Assembly (NCBI GenBank): GCA_020439505.1
Contig: JAGQSO010000109.1
Location: forward strand, 1-37,543
Source: Acidimicrobiales bacterium
GTDB lineage: Bacteria > Actinomycetota > Acidimicrobiia > Acidimicrobiales > Iamiaceae
DNA length: 37,543 nt
Reading direction: 5' to 3'
Shown: piece by piece, positions 8,130 to 16,946 of the stretch
Position numbering within the stretch: position 1 is the first letter of the stretch
How the letters are laid out: each line of letters opens with the position of its first letter
Notes under the pieces: generated by a model
Seen by the model: the letters and a program-made list of their open reading frames with translations, nothing else
Told to the model about the DNA's origin: nothing
Database searches by the model: none
Position numbers and translations under genes: made by a program

Positions 8130-11100
8130 TGGCCCGCGCTCGGAGCGCTCGCAGCCAACCCTCTGACCAGCTCTCGCTGTTCGACCTAGCGCTCCCTCCC
8201 GACGACGCCGAAGAGGCATCGACCCAGGAGGTGACCCATGAACCGTCACGGTCAGATGGCGCTCGACCACAGCCGACAGCACCGGCCGGACGCCTATTCA
8301 CAGATCCCGGACCCCGCCCAGTTCTTCAACGAGGCCGGGGAGGAGATCGCAGCGACGGTGACCCGGCTGCGCGACGAACTCCTCGGCCCGCCCAAACCCG
8401 GCGAGACGCCGGAGGACTACCGGCTCCGCAGCTACCAGGCGTTGGCGACGGCCGAGGAGCTGACGCTGGCGGACCACCCCCTGTTCCAGCCGGACCCGTC
8501 GGCGGAGACCGAGGACTGGAGCGACGACCCGGACCTGGCCCGCCGCTACCAGGATCTGGCCGAGATCAACCAGGCGATCAACACCCCGCTGTAGCCGACG
8601 AACCACCCGCATCCCCGGCGCGACCGGCACCGTTTCGGCCGACCGGCACGGACGATCTCGCCCCGTCGGGGCAAGGGGCGAAGCTGCGAGCGAACCTCGA
8701 CGCGCTGGCGGTCCTCAACCAGTGCCGAGACGAGGGCGGCAGGTGGGCGACCTCCGACGAGCAAGCGGTCCTCGCCCGCTGGTCAGGGTGGGGAGCGATC
8801 CCGCAGGTCTTCGACCCCGACGACGACCGCTACACCGACGAGCGCGCCGAGCTGCGGCGGTTGCTGCGCACCGAGACGGGCTGGGCACAGGCCCGGCGAA
8901 CCACCTTGAACGCCCACTACACGTCGGCCCCGGTCGTGCAGGCCATGTGGAGCGCCGCCCAACAACTCGGCGTCGACGGCGACGTCCGGGTCCTGGAGCC
9001 TGGGTGCGGGTCCGGGAACTTCATCGGCTTCGCTCCCGACGGTGTGCGACTGACCGGCGTCGAGCTGGACCAGACCACCGCCGAGATCGCCCAGCACCTC
9101 TACGGCGCCCGGGCCACCATCGAGGCCACCGGCTTCGAGGAGCTGCGCGTCCCCGACGGCGCCTTCGATCTGGTGATCGGCAACGTCCCGTTCGCCAAGG
9201 TCACTCCGCACGACCCGCGGCACAACCGCGGGCGGCACGCCCTGCACAACTACTTCCTCATCAAGTCGCTGCACCTGACCCGACCTGGCGGGCTCGTCGT
9301 CGCGCTCACCTCCCGCTACACCCTCGATGCTCGCAACCCGGCGGCCCGGCGGGAGATGGCGTCGCTGGCCGACCTCGTCGGCGCGGTCCGCCTGCCCGAA
9401 CGGGCCTTCGCCCGCTCCTCCGGCACCGACGTCGTCGTCGACATGGTGATCCTGCGCCGCCGCCCACCCGGAGCCGAACCCACCGGCCCCGCCTGGGAAC
9501 ACGTCGGGCCCGCCCCGATCACAGCGGCCGAGAACGCGCCGCCGTTGGAGGTCAACGGGTACTACCTCACCCACCCCGAACGCGTCCTCGGCGACCTCGC
9601 CGCCACACGCGGCATGTACCGAGACCACGAGCTGACCGTCGTGGCGAACGGAGACCTCGACCAACAACTGCCCGCCGCCCTCTCGTCCCTCGCCGCCGAA
9701 GCCACCGACACCGGCCTCACCTACATCGCGGCCACCCGCGACACCGGGGCGCCTCGACCGGAGCGGCGTGCGGCACGAGGCGACTTCTACCTCGAGCACG
9801 CCCAAGACGGCAGCTTCGTCGTCAACCAACGCGGCGACGTCGCGCAGCTTCAAGGCGGCACCCCCGTCCCCTACAAGCCGCGCGTCGCGAAGGACAAGAG
9901 CGAACTCGAACGGCTCGTCGGGCTCCGCGACGCTGCCCGCCGGGTGCTGGAGGTGCAGGTCGACGGCGGCAGCGACGAACGACTCGACGCCGCGCAAGGC
10001 GTCCTCGGTGACCTGTACCGCACGTACGTGCGCGTCTACGGACCGATCAACCGGTCCAGCGAGGCGCGCACCGGACGCCGCAACGCCGAGACCGGCGAGG
10101 AGATCATGCGCCGCGTTCGACCGCGCATGGGTGGCTTCCGCGAGGACCCCGACTGGCCCCTCGTCGCCGCCCTGGAGGTGTTCGACGAAGAGCGCCAAGA
10201 GGCTCGGCCCGCTGCGATCTTCCTCGAACGGGTCATCGACCCGCCCCACGAGCGCCACGGAGTCGACAGCCCCGACGAGGCCGTCGCGGTGTGCCTGGAC
10301 GAGAGCGGGACGGTCACCGTCGAGCGAGTCGCCGAACTCCTCGGCACCGACGCGACCCACGCACGCCGGCAACTCGGCGCACTCGTCTACGACGAGCCAG
10401 GCACGAACCGGCTCGTGCCCGCGTCGGAGTACCTGTCGGGCAACGTCCGAGCCAAGCTCGACGCCTGCCGCGCCGCCGAGGACCCTGATGGCCGCTACCG
10501 GCCCAACATCGCCGCGCTGGAACGGGTGCTGCCGCGTCAGCTCGAGCCGACCGAGATCACCGCCCGCCTCGGCGCACCGTGGATACCGAGCCGCGACATC
10601 GAACAGTTCTGCCGCGAGGTCCTCGACGCCAGCGTCGATGTCGAGCACCTCCCACAGCTCGGCAACTGGTCAGCACGACTGCGCGACGGCAGCCGCCGCA
10701 GCGTCGCGCTCTCCTCGGAATGGGGCACCGGCCGAGCCGACGCCGTCACCCTCCTCGATGCCGCGCTCAACCAGCGGCTCCACACCGTCACCGACGCCAC
10801 CGACGACGGCAAACGGATCCGCAACGACGCCGAGACCCTCGCCGCGCGCGACAAGCAAGAAGCCCTCACCTCCAGGTTCTCCACCTGGGTCTGGGAAGAA
10901 CCCGAGCGGGCCAGCCGCCTGGCTGGCCGCTACAACGAGCTGTTCTCCTCCGCCGTCCTCCCGAACCACGACGGCGACCACCTGACCCTCCCAGGCCTCG
11001 CCCGAACCTTCACCCCGCGACCTCACCAGCGCGCCGCGGTCGCACGCATCCTCACCGACGGCCGCGCACTCCTGGCCCACGCCGTGGGCGCGGGCAAGAC

Positions 11101-13648
11101 CGCCACGATGGTCATGGCTGCGATGGAGCTGCGCCGCCTCGGCTCCGCGTCGAAGCCGGCGGTGGTGGTGCCGAACCACATGCTCGACCAGTTCTCCCGC
11201 GAGTGGCTCCAGCTCTACCCGACCGCGCGGATCCTCGTCGCCGACCGGGACCGGCTGTCCAAGGCACGCCGCAAGGAGTTCGTGGCCCGTGCCGCGACCG
11301 GCGACTGGGACGGCATCGTCTTCACCCAATCAGGGTTCGCTCGCCTGCCCCTCGGCCGCGACCTCATGACCGACTACCTGGGCGAGGAGATCGCCACCGC
11401 CCGTATCGCGCTGGACGGATCGAAGGACGGCAAGGGGCTGTCGGTCAAGAAGCTCGAGCGGCGCATCGCCCAGATGGAAGAGATCTACAAGCGGCTCCTC
11501 TCCGAGCACACCAAGGACGACGGCGTCCGGTTCGAGGAGACGGGCATCGACTACCTCTTCGTCGACGAGGCCCACGCCTACAAGAACCGCCGCGTCGACT
11601 CCTCGATCGACGGCGTCGCGAACACCGGCTCTCAGCGCGCCCAGGACCTCGACTCCAAGCTGTGGGCGCTGCGCCGGATGCACGGCCCGCGCGTGGTCAC
11701 CTTCGCCACCGCGACCCCGGTCGCGAACTCGATGGCCGAGCTATGGGTCATGCAGAGCTACCTCCATCCTGACCTGCTCGCCAGCGTCGACCTCCGAGCC
11801 TTCGACGCGTGGGCCGCGAACTTCGGCCGCACCCACACCGCGTTGGAGCTCGCCCCCGACGGTGCCTCCTACCGGATGCAGACCCGGTTCGCCCGGTTCC
11901 AGAACGTCCCAGAGCTGCTCACCCTCTACCGGCAAGTCGCCGACGTTCGCACGAGCGAGGACCTTGACCTCCCCGTCCCGGCGCTCGCTGGCGGCCAGGC
12001 CGAGACCGTCGTCGTCGAACCCAGCGACGTCCTGATCGACTACGTCGCCGAGCTGGCTTCCCGTGCCGAAGCCATCCGCAACCGGGCCGTCGACCCGAGC
12101 GAGGACAACATGTTGAAGGTCACCGGCGACGGCCGCCGCGCCGCGCTCGACCTCCGTCTCGTCGGCGAGCGCACTCCGACCGAAGGCGGCAAGTTGACCG
12201 TCGCCGCCCAGCGGATCGCCGCGATCCACCACGCCACCCGCGACCATCGCTACACCGACGAGACCAACCAGCTCACTCTCCGCCCGGGCGCGCTCCAGCT
12301 CGTATTCTGCGACGTCTCCACTCCCGCAGCCGAGGGATGGAACGCCTACGACGAACTCCACGCCCTTCTCGTCCGCCGCGGTGTCGACCACGGCTCGATT
12401 CGCTACATGCAAGACGCCAAGACTGACCAGGCCAAGGCGAAGCTCTTCGCCGCCTGCCGCGACGGCACCGTCTCGGTCCTGATCGGATCAACCGAGACCA
12501 TGGGCGTCGGCACCAACGTCCAGACCCGCGCCATCGCCATGCACCACCTCGACGCGCCATGGCGACCCGCCGACATCGATCAACGAGACGGCCGAATCCT
12601 CCGGCAGGGCAACCAGAACCCCGAGGTCCGCGTGCTGCGCTACGTCACCGAGGGCAGCTTCGACACCTACATGTGGCAGACGCTAGAGCGGAAGGCCGCG
12701 TTCATCGCCCAGGTCACTCGCGGCGACCTGCCCGATCGCGATGTCGACGACATCGGCGACCAGGCCCTCTCCTTCGCTGAGGTCAAGGCGCTTGCCACCG
12801 GCGACCCTCTTGTGTTGGAGAAGGCCTCCGTGGATGCCGGTGTCGCAAGGCTCACCCGGCTCGAGCGAGCGCACCACGACGACCAACACCGACTCCGGCG
12901 GACCCACGACTCCGCCACCCGACGCGCCGACAACGCGGAGCATCGAGCCGGTGATCTCCAGACCGTGATCGGCCGGGTCACCGACACGAGGGGCGACCGC
13001 TTCGCCATGACCATCGACGGCCGAACCCACACCAAACGCGTTGACGCCGGCGAACACCTCCAGAACATCCTCCGACAGCGCCTCGACCAGACCGCCCCCG
13101 AGACCAGCGGACCAACCGCCGAGATCGGGAGCCTTGGGGGCCTCGCCGTCACTGCTCAGGCGATCACCACCATCGAGGACGAAGTCCGCGTCGCCATCCC
13201 CGACGCCCATATCGAAGTCAGCTTTCTGAGCAACGACTTCAACCGCAGTGACCCCGCAAACCTCATCACCCGCCTCGAACGCCACCTCCACCGACTACCC
13301 GACACCATCGCCGAGCTGAGCAGCGAGGCGTCCGACGCCCGCGCCGAGGCTCAGCGTGCCGAGACCCGGATCGGCGCACCGTGGGACCGCGCTGCTGAGC
13401 TGGTCGGTCTGCGACATCGTCAGAAGGAGATCGAGGAGCAACTTGCGGCCACGACCGAGACTGCCCAAGACGAGCAGCCCGCGTCCCCGAATGGGCGTCG
13501 TCCCATGGCACCTTCGCCGATCACATCAGTCCCCTCGACTCCTCCGGGCCGAACGGTCGAAGACATCACAGCGGCCGAGCGCATGACCGCACGCCTCGAC
13601 GCGATCCAGCAGCGAGCCGCCATGGGCCGCGATGGAGTCGGCCTGTGA
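8129..13648 (+). CDS. DarB-like N6-adenine methyltransferase / SF2 helicase fusion
   Basis: As drawn this is a 1839-residue protein. Residues about 170-520 hold an adenine methyltransferase: the SAM motif is LEPGCGSGNF (about residue 288) and the catalytic motif is IGNVPFAKV (about 352), an NVPF variant of NPPF/Y. The middle region (for example EYLSGNVRAKLDA) leads to an SF2 helicase with Walker A HAVGAGKTATM (about 987), Walker B FVDEAHAYKN (about 1145), GSTETMGVGTNVQ (about 1453) and RDGRILRQGNQ (about 1486). A long, probably coiled-coil tail follows. Phage P1 DarB and plasmid relatives have this architecture and protect entering DNA from restriction. The start is uncertain. Only ATG 8129 and GTG 8231 are plausible in this frame, and both lie upstream of or at a nested gene (8238-8594). 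No ATG, GTG or TTG then occurs in frame until about 8859, inside the methyltransferase domain. Confidence 0.85.
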   Translation: MARARSARSQPSDQLSLFDLALPPDDAEEASTQEVTHEPSRSDGARPQPTAPAGRLFTDPGPRPVLQRGRGGDRSDGDPAARRTPRPAQTRRDAGGLPAPQLPGVGDGRGADAGGPPPVPAGPVGGDRGLERRPGPGPPLPGSGRDQPGDQHPAVADEPPASPARPAPFRPTGTDDLAPSGQGAKLRANLDALAVLNQCRDEGGRWATSDEQAVLARWSGWGAIPQVFDPDDDRYTDERAELRRLLRTETGWAQARRTTLNAHYTSAPVVQAMWSAAQQLGVDGDVRVLEPGCGSGNFIGFAPDGVRLTGVELDQTTAEIAQHLYGARATIEATGFEELRVPDGAFDLVIGNVPFAKVTPHDPRHNRGRHALHNYFLIKSLHLTRPGGLVVALTSRYTLDARNPAARREMASLADLVGAVRLPERAFARSSGTDVVVDMVILRRRPPGAEPTGPAWEHVGPAPITAAENAPPLEVNGYYLTHPERVLGDLAATRGMYRDHELTVVANGDLDQQLPAALSSLAAEATDTGLTYIAATRDTGAPRPERRAARGDFYLEHAQDGSFVVNQRGDVAQLQGGTPVPYKPRVAKDKSELERLVGLRDAARRVLEVQVDGGSDERLDAAQGVLGDLYRTYVRVYGPINRSSEARTGRRNAETGEEIMRRVRPRMGGFREDPDWPLVAALEVFDEERQEARPAAIFLERVIDPPHERHGVDSPDEAVAVCLDESGTVTVERVAELLGTDATHARRQLGALVYDEPGTNRLVPASEYLSGNVRAKLDACRAAEDPDGRYRPNIAALERVLPRQLEPTEITARLGAPWIPSRDIEQFCREVLDASVDVEHLPQLGNWSARLRDGSRRSVALSSEWGTGRADAVTLLDAALNQRLHTVTDATDDGKRIRNDAETLAARDKQEALTSRFSTWVWEEPERASRLAGRYNELFSSAVLPNHDGDHLTLPGLARTFTPRPHQRAAVARILTDGRALLAHAVGAGKTATMVMAAMELRRLGSASKPAVVVPNHMLDQFSREWLQLYPTARILVADRDRLSKARRKEFVARAATGDWDGIVFTQSGFARLPLGRDLMTDYLGEEIATARIALDGSKDGKGLSVKKLERRIAQMEEIYKRLLSEHTKDDGVRFEETGIDYLFVDEAHAYKNRRVDSSIDGVANTGSQRAQDLDSKLWALRRMHGPRVVTFATATPVANSMAELWVMQSYLHPDLLASVDLRAFDAWAANFGRTHTALELAPDGASYRMQTRFARFQNVPELLTLYRQVADVRTSEDLDLPVPALAGGQAETVVVEPSDVLIDYVAELASRAEAIRNRAVDPSEDNMLKVTGDGRRAALDLRLVGERTPTEGGKLTVAAQRIAAIHHATRDHRYTDETNQLTLRPGALQLVFCDVSTPAAEGWNAYDELHALLVRRGVDHGSIRYMQDAKTDQAKAKLFAACRDGTVSVLIGSTETMGVGTNVQTRAIAMHHLDAPWRPADIDQRDGRILRQGNQNPEVRVLRYVTEGSFDTYMWQTLERKAAFIAQVTRGDLPDRDVDDIGDQALSFAEVKALATGDPLVLEKASVDAGVARLTRLERAHHDDQHRLRRTHDSATRRADNAEHRAGDLQTVIGRVTDTRGDRFAMTIDGRTHTKRVDAGEHLQNILRQRLDQTAPETSGPTAEIGSLGGLAVTAQAITTIEDEVRVAIPDAHIEVSFLSNDFNRSDPANLITRLERHLHRLPDTIAELSSEASDARAEAQRAETRIGAPWDRAAELVGLRHRQKEIEEQLAATTETAQDEQPASPNGRRPMAPSPITSVPSTPPGRTVEDITAAERMTARLDAIQQRAAMGRDGVGL
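8226..8234 (+). promoter_or_regulatory. near-perfect Shine-Dalgarno AGGAGGTGA
   Basis: AGGAGGTGA lies immediately upstream of ATG 8238 and is fully complementary to the 16S anti-SD. It is the strongest ribosome-binding site I noticed in the conjugation block and decides that the nested gene at 8238 is real. Confidence 0.8.
8238..8594 (+). CDS. 118-residue hypothetical protein nested in the methyltransferase-helicase frame
   Basis: I do not recognise this small acidic protein. Its middle is helical (EEIAATVTRLRDELLGPPKP, then ETPEDYRLRSYQALATAEEL) and the end is Asp/Glu-rich (LARRYQDLAEINQAINTPL). It has no membrane segment or signal. The evidence that it is coding is the perfect AGGAGGTGA upstream of ATG 8238 and a strongly GC3-biased codon pattern in this frame. 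The overlapping +2 frame, by contrast, reads as a low-complexity Pro/Gly/Arg string. The gene ends in TAG at 8592-8594. It lies wholly within the open frame that leads into the methyltransferase, so either the two overlap in different frames or the large protein uses an unusual start. A role as an accessory protein of the large enzyme is only a guess. Confidence 0.75.
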   Translation: MNRHGQMALDHSRQHRPDAYSQIPDPAQFFNEAGEEIAATVTRLRDELLGPPKPGETPEDYRLRSYQALATAEELTLADHPLFQPDPSAETEDWSDDPDLARRYQDLAEINQAINTPL

Positions 13649-13842
13649 CGGTCTCCTGGGTGGGCATTCGGACCACCCCACGTATCCTGACGTGATGACG
13701 GAGACGGTCGTTACCAGCACCCTCTGTGGCAGCCGAGCGTCGGCTCCCGGTGGTCCGCTGTGTGCGACCGACTGCGGGACACCGCGCTGGGGGGCGCCTG
13801 TCATCCGAAATCGACGACATCCATCACGCGCAGTGGTGTCTG

Positions 13843-14316
13843 ATGACCTCGGGGACCGCCGGTAGCGCGCGGCGCCCGTCTGAGGAGGAGCCGGATCCCG
13901 TCGAGGGCTTGCGGCTCCGGCCTCTGCCTGCCATCTGCAAACCCGCGTTCCCGCTCGATCACGACTACTTCGAGATCGCATACACCCCACTGGTTGGGCC
14001 GAGTGCCGTCCTCTTGGCCCGAGCGATGGCCCGGCACCTTGAGGCCGCAGGTGGTCCCACCACGGTCTGTCCCGTTGAACTGGCCTTGGAGGTCGGTATT
14101 CGTGCCAGCAGCGGCGACCCGCTCGGTCGCCGGTCACACCTCGTGCATGCTCTGGATCGTCTCGTGCACGACCACGTCGTCTCCCGTGTCGACGGTCGCG
14201 TGCTCGGCGTGCGCGTGGCGGTCCCACCGTTGAGCGATCGGGCCGCTGCGAAGTTGCCCGGACCAGCTCGCGCCGCTCACCACCAGTTTCTCGAGACTCT
14301 GGCAGAAGAGACCTGA
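13843..14316 (+). CDS. winged-helix-like small protein of actinobacterial mobile elements
   Basis: This protein is about 157 residues from ATG 13843; the frame is open further upstream to 13726 but codon quality falls there. Key segments are DYFEIAYTPLVGPSAVLLARAMARHL, then VCPVELALEVGIRAS, LGRRSHLVHALDRLVHDHVVSRVDGRVLGVRVAVPPLSDRAAAKLP. The order 'conserved YxPLxGP entry, helix, recognition-like helix, beta-wing ending in VPPL' matches a small winged-helix/HTH family that I recall from mycobacterial and other actinobacterial plasmids and ICEs. It probably binds DNA and may regulate the element or take part in its replication; this is inference. It follows the large methyltransferase-helicase gene by 194 bases that hold no other convincing gene. 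Confidence 0.6.
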   Translation: MTSGTAGSARRPSEEEPDPVEGLRLRPLPAICKPAFPLDHDYFEIAYTPLVGPSAVLLARAMARHLEAAGGPTTVCPVELALEVGIRASSGDPLGRRSHLVHALDRLVHDHVVSRVDGRVLGVRVAVPPLSDRAAAKLPGPARAAHHQFLETLAEET

Positions 14317-14524
14317 TCTGCTGTGGGCGGAACGCCGTCGGCCTGTGTCAGACCCGCTGTCGGTTCGGGAGGCGGCCGTGATCGTCCCGAGACATCCATG
14401 GGCCTCTACCATTGGCCAAGTTGGGTTTCGGCCACCACGTCGGGGGAGACAGTCTGACGCGTGGCCACATGCTTCCTCGATCCCTTGACCCATCTCAGCA
14501 TGCCCGGACGCAGCGTCTCGCGGT
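14317..14524. other. intergenic stretch between the conjugative block and the phosphatase tail
   Basis: I see no gene, RNA or terminator in these 208 bases. Their interest is positional: they join the last element-type gene to the severed 3' end of the phosphatase gene and so show which chromosomal-type gene was next to the element before the insertion sequences arrived. The conjugative element's boundary could lie here. Confidence 0.4.
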
Positions 14525-14581
14525 TTAGACGCCGAGCTCTTCACGTGCCCGCTCCCACAACTCGGGGGTGCTGGCAACTAG
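14525..14581 (-). pseudogene. severed C-terminal tail of the inositol-monophosphatase-family gene
   Basis: Reading leftward from the CTAG duplicate, the bases encode VASTPELWERAREELGV followed by TAA (14525-14527). This continues, in frame and without loss, the phosphatase that is interrupted at 17322-17325. The resulting ending REGLL-VASTPELWERA fits the usual C-terminus of this family. The fragment cannot be expressed as part of the enzyme now. It is direct proof that the IS5-family element inserted into an intact gene. Confidence 0.85.
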
Positions 14582-14699
14582 CAGGGTGCTGAAAATCGCC
14601 GAGTGGACGCGTTGGCGGCTGGATCGCTGGGCCATCTCTGCTGCTGTGGTTGTCCGGCCGGGGCGAGTGCCCGCTGGCCGACGTGCGGGGCTCGACGGT

Positions 14700-15492
14700 T
14701 CAGGCGGTGCTGGTGTCGAGCGCTGCGATGCGGATCAGGTTGTAGGTGGCGGTGGTGATCTTGAACCAGGCCCGGTTGCGTTCTCGGCCGGTGTAGCGGA
14801 GCTTGCGTCCTCCGCCGACGGTCTTGACCCAGCCGAAGGGTTCCTCGATCCGTTTCCGGATCCGCATGCTGATCCCGTGGCCGGCGTGGCGGGTGGTGCC
14901 CCCGTCGATCGCGGAGCGCCGGTTGCCGCTGGTGTTCTGCGCAACGTGCGGGGTGAACCCGAGGTCGCGGGCATCAGCGACGAAGCCTCGGGTGTCGTAG
15001 CCCTTGTCGCCCGCCACCGTTCTTCGCCGTGCGCTCGCGGGCAGCCGGGCGAGCATCTCGAGTGCGGTGGCCCGCTCGGCGTAGCCGTCCGCGGTGGTGA
15101 GCTCCGCGTCGACGATGAGCGCGTTGCGGTTCTCCATCAACAGGTGCCCCGAGTAGCAGAGCGTCGCAGCGGTGTTGTTGCTCTTGCGGTAGAGCCGCGC
15201 TTCGGGGTCGGTGGTGGAGGCGTGGGTGTCGTTGCTGCGTTTCTGGCCGTGCCAGGCCACCTCGGCGTTGCGCCCCTTCGGGCCCTGCGGATCGTCACCG
15301 GAGCCGTCGGTCGGTTTGAAGCTCTTGTGTGACGCCCACGCCTGCAACAGGGTGCCGTCCACGGAGAAGTGGTCCGAGGAGATGTAGCGGCGCAGCTTCG
15401 CCTGGCGCACCACCGCTTCGAAGAACTCGTCCGCCACGTCGTGGTCGAGAAGACGTTGGCGGTTCTTGGAGAACATCGTCGCGTCGAACGCG
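14700..15492 (-). pseudogene. IS5-family DDE transposase, C-terminal fragment
   Basis: This piece holds the catalytic core. The first Asp is in SVDGTLLQAWASHKSF, the second in TVAGDKGYDTRGF, and the Glu in RKRIEEPFGWVKTVGGG. The motif between them, KRSNDTHASTTDPEARLYRK, is characteristic of this IS5 subgroup. The stop is TGA at 14700-14702. The fragment has lost its start and N-terminal domain to the IS256 insertion. Joined to bases 16956-17257 it restores an uninterrupted 364-residue frame, so no other damage has accumulated. Confidence 0.92.
15484..15492. repeat. 9-bp target duplication of the IS256-family insertion, left copy
   Basis: TCGAACGCG occurs here directly before the inverted repeat, and again at 16947-16955 directly after the other inverted repeat. 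Removing one copy rejoins the IS5 transposase as MRIDQPAFDATMFSKNRQ in frame. Confidence 0.93.
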
Positions 15493-16946
15493 GAGGTGTC
15501 AGATGGTTTGTGTAAGCGGTTGGGGGCTGTCCTGACTGGAGAACACTGTTGGCCATGACGAAGAAGCCGAACCCCGAGCGTGATGAGCGCCGCCGCCTGC
15601 AGAAGGAGATCGCGGACTCGTTGACCGAGTCGGGGGCTCTGGATGAGATCTTCGCCCGGATCGACGCGGGTGAACCCCTCACGGGCCATGAGGGCCTGTT
15701 GAAGGGCGTGTTGAAGGCGTCTTTGGAGCGGGGCCTGGACGTGGAGTTGAGCGACCACGTGGGCTACGAGCGGGGCGACCCGGACGCGGCGATGTTCCCG
15801 AACTCCCGGAACGGGACGTTCCCCAAGACGGTGGCGAGCGAGATCGGCGACATCGAGCTGGCGGTCCCTCGTGACCGTCAGGGCACGTTCGTGCCGATGC
15901 TGGTCCCCAAGGGCGCCCGCCGTTTGGACGGCCTCGACGCCATGATCATCTCGCTCTGCGCCGGGGGGATGACCCTGCGGGACATCTCGCATCATCTCGA
16001 GTCGACGATCGGGACCGAGATGAGCCACGAGACGATCTCCAAGATCATCGACTCGGTCTACGAGGAGGTCCTGGCGTGGCAGCAGCGGCCCTTGGATCCG
16101 ATCTACCCGGTGATCTACCTCGACGCCATCGTGGTCAAGGTCCGTGACGGCGGCCATGTCCGCAACAAGGCTGCTCACATCGCTGTGGGGGTCGACCTCG
16201 ACGGCATCAAGCACGTGCTGGGCATCTGGGTGCAGGCCACCGAGGGAGCGAAGTTCTGGGCGGCGGTGTGCGCCGAGCTGGCCAACCGGGGCGTCGCCGA
16301 TGTCCTCATCGTGTGCTGTGACGGGCTGACGGGGTTCCCCGAAGCGGTGGAGGCGACCTGGCCCGAGGCGACCGTTCAGACCTGTGTCGTGCACCTCATC
16401 CGGGCCGCGATGCGCTTCGTCAGCTACAAGGACCGCAAAGCGGTCGCCGCGGCGCTCAAGCCGATCTACACCGCCGCCAACGCCGACGGGGCCCTGATCG
16501 AGCTCGGAGCGTTCGAGGGCACGCCCTTGGGCAAGGCGTATCCGATGACGGTGAAGGTGTTCCGCGACGCCTGGGAGCGGTTCATCCCGTTCCTCGGGTT
16601 CCCGCCGGCGCTGCGGCGGGTGATCTACACCACGAACTCGATCGAGTCGCTGAACTACCAGCTCCGCAAGGTCACCAAGAACCGCGGGCACTTCCCCAAC
16701 GACGCCGCCGTCGTCAAACTGTTGTGGCTGGCTATCTGCAATATCGAGGACAAGCGGGCCCGGGAACGGGCCAGAGAACGCGGGCGCCCCGCCGCCGAGC
16801 GCCGAGCCCCCGGACGCCTCGTCGAAGGCCAGACCACCACGAACTGGAAACAAGCCCTCGGCCAGCTCGCCCTCGCCTACCCCGACCGCATCACCCCCCA
16901 CCTCTAACCCCATGCCCCCCGCTTACACAAACAACTTGACAGGCTC
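15493..16946 (+). mobile_element. IS256-family insertion sequence (1454 bp)
   Basis: The element is bounded by imperfect inverted repeats. Reading inward, both start with GAG, share a TGTCA block, and then share TGTTTGTGTAAGCGG-like sequence; there is one single-base gap and a few mismatches. A 9-bp duplication, TCGAACGCG, flanks it. It carries one intact transposase gene and appears structurally complete, so it could still be active. It inserted after the IS5-family element had landed. Confidence 0.93.
15555..16907 (+). CDS. IS256-family (mutator-type) transposase
   Basis: This 450-residue DDE transposase is of typical length. The mutator-type core is clear: first Asp in YLDAIVVKVRDGG, second Asp in LIVCCDGLTGFPEA, the CVVHLIRAAMRFVSYKDRK block, and the Glu in TTNSIESLNYQLRKVTKNRG. 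The N-terminal region with DHVGYERGD and FPNSRNGTFPKTV is also typical. I start at ATG 15555; a TTG two codons upstream is possible. The gene is undamaged and fills the element between the inverted repeats. It is read opposite to the IS5 gene that it interrupts. Confidence 0.95.
   Translation: MTKKPNPERDERRRLQKEIADSLTESGALDEIFARIDAGEPLTGHEGLLKGVLKASLERGLDVELSDHVGYERGDPDAAMFPNSRNGTFPKTVASEIGDIELAVPRDRQGTFVPMLVPKGARRLDGLDAMIISLCAGGMTLRDISHHLESTIGTEMSHETISKIIDSVYEEVLAWQQRPLDPIYPVIYLDAIVVKVRDGGHVRNKAAHIAVGVDLDGIKHVLGIWVQATEGAKFWAAVCAELANRGVADVLIVCCDGLTGFPEAVEATWPEATVQTCVVHLIRAAMRFVSYKDRKAVAAALKPIYTAANADGALIELGAFEGTPLGKAYPMTVKVFRDAWERFIPFLGFPPALRRVIYTTNSIESLNYQLRKVTKNRGHFPNDAAVVKLLWLAICNIEDKRARERARERGRPAAERRAPGRLVEGQTTTNWKQALGQLALAYPDRITPHL

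Noticed and set aside
8783-10648. A 621-residue minus-strand open frame
   Set aside because: It lies opposite the well-supported methyltransferase domain and shows no recognisable domain.
14700-16913. A continuous 737-residue minus-strand frame through the IS256 element
   Set aside because: Its first two thirds are antisense to the intact IS256 transposase; only the last part is the IS5 transposase fragment. The fusion is a by-product of the insertion and of GC-rich open frames.
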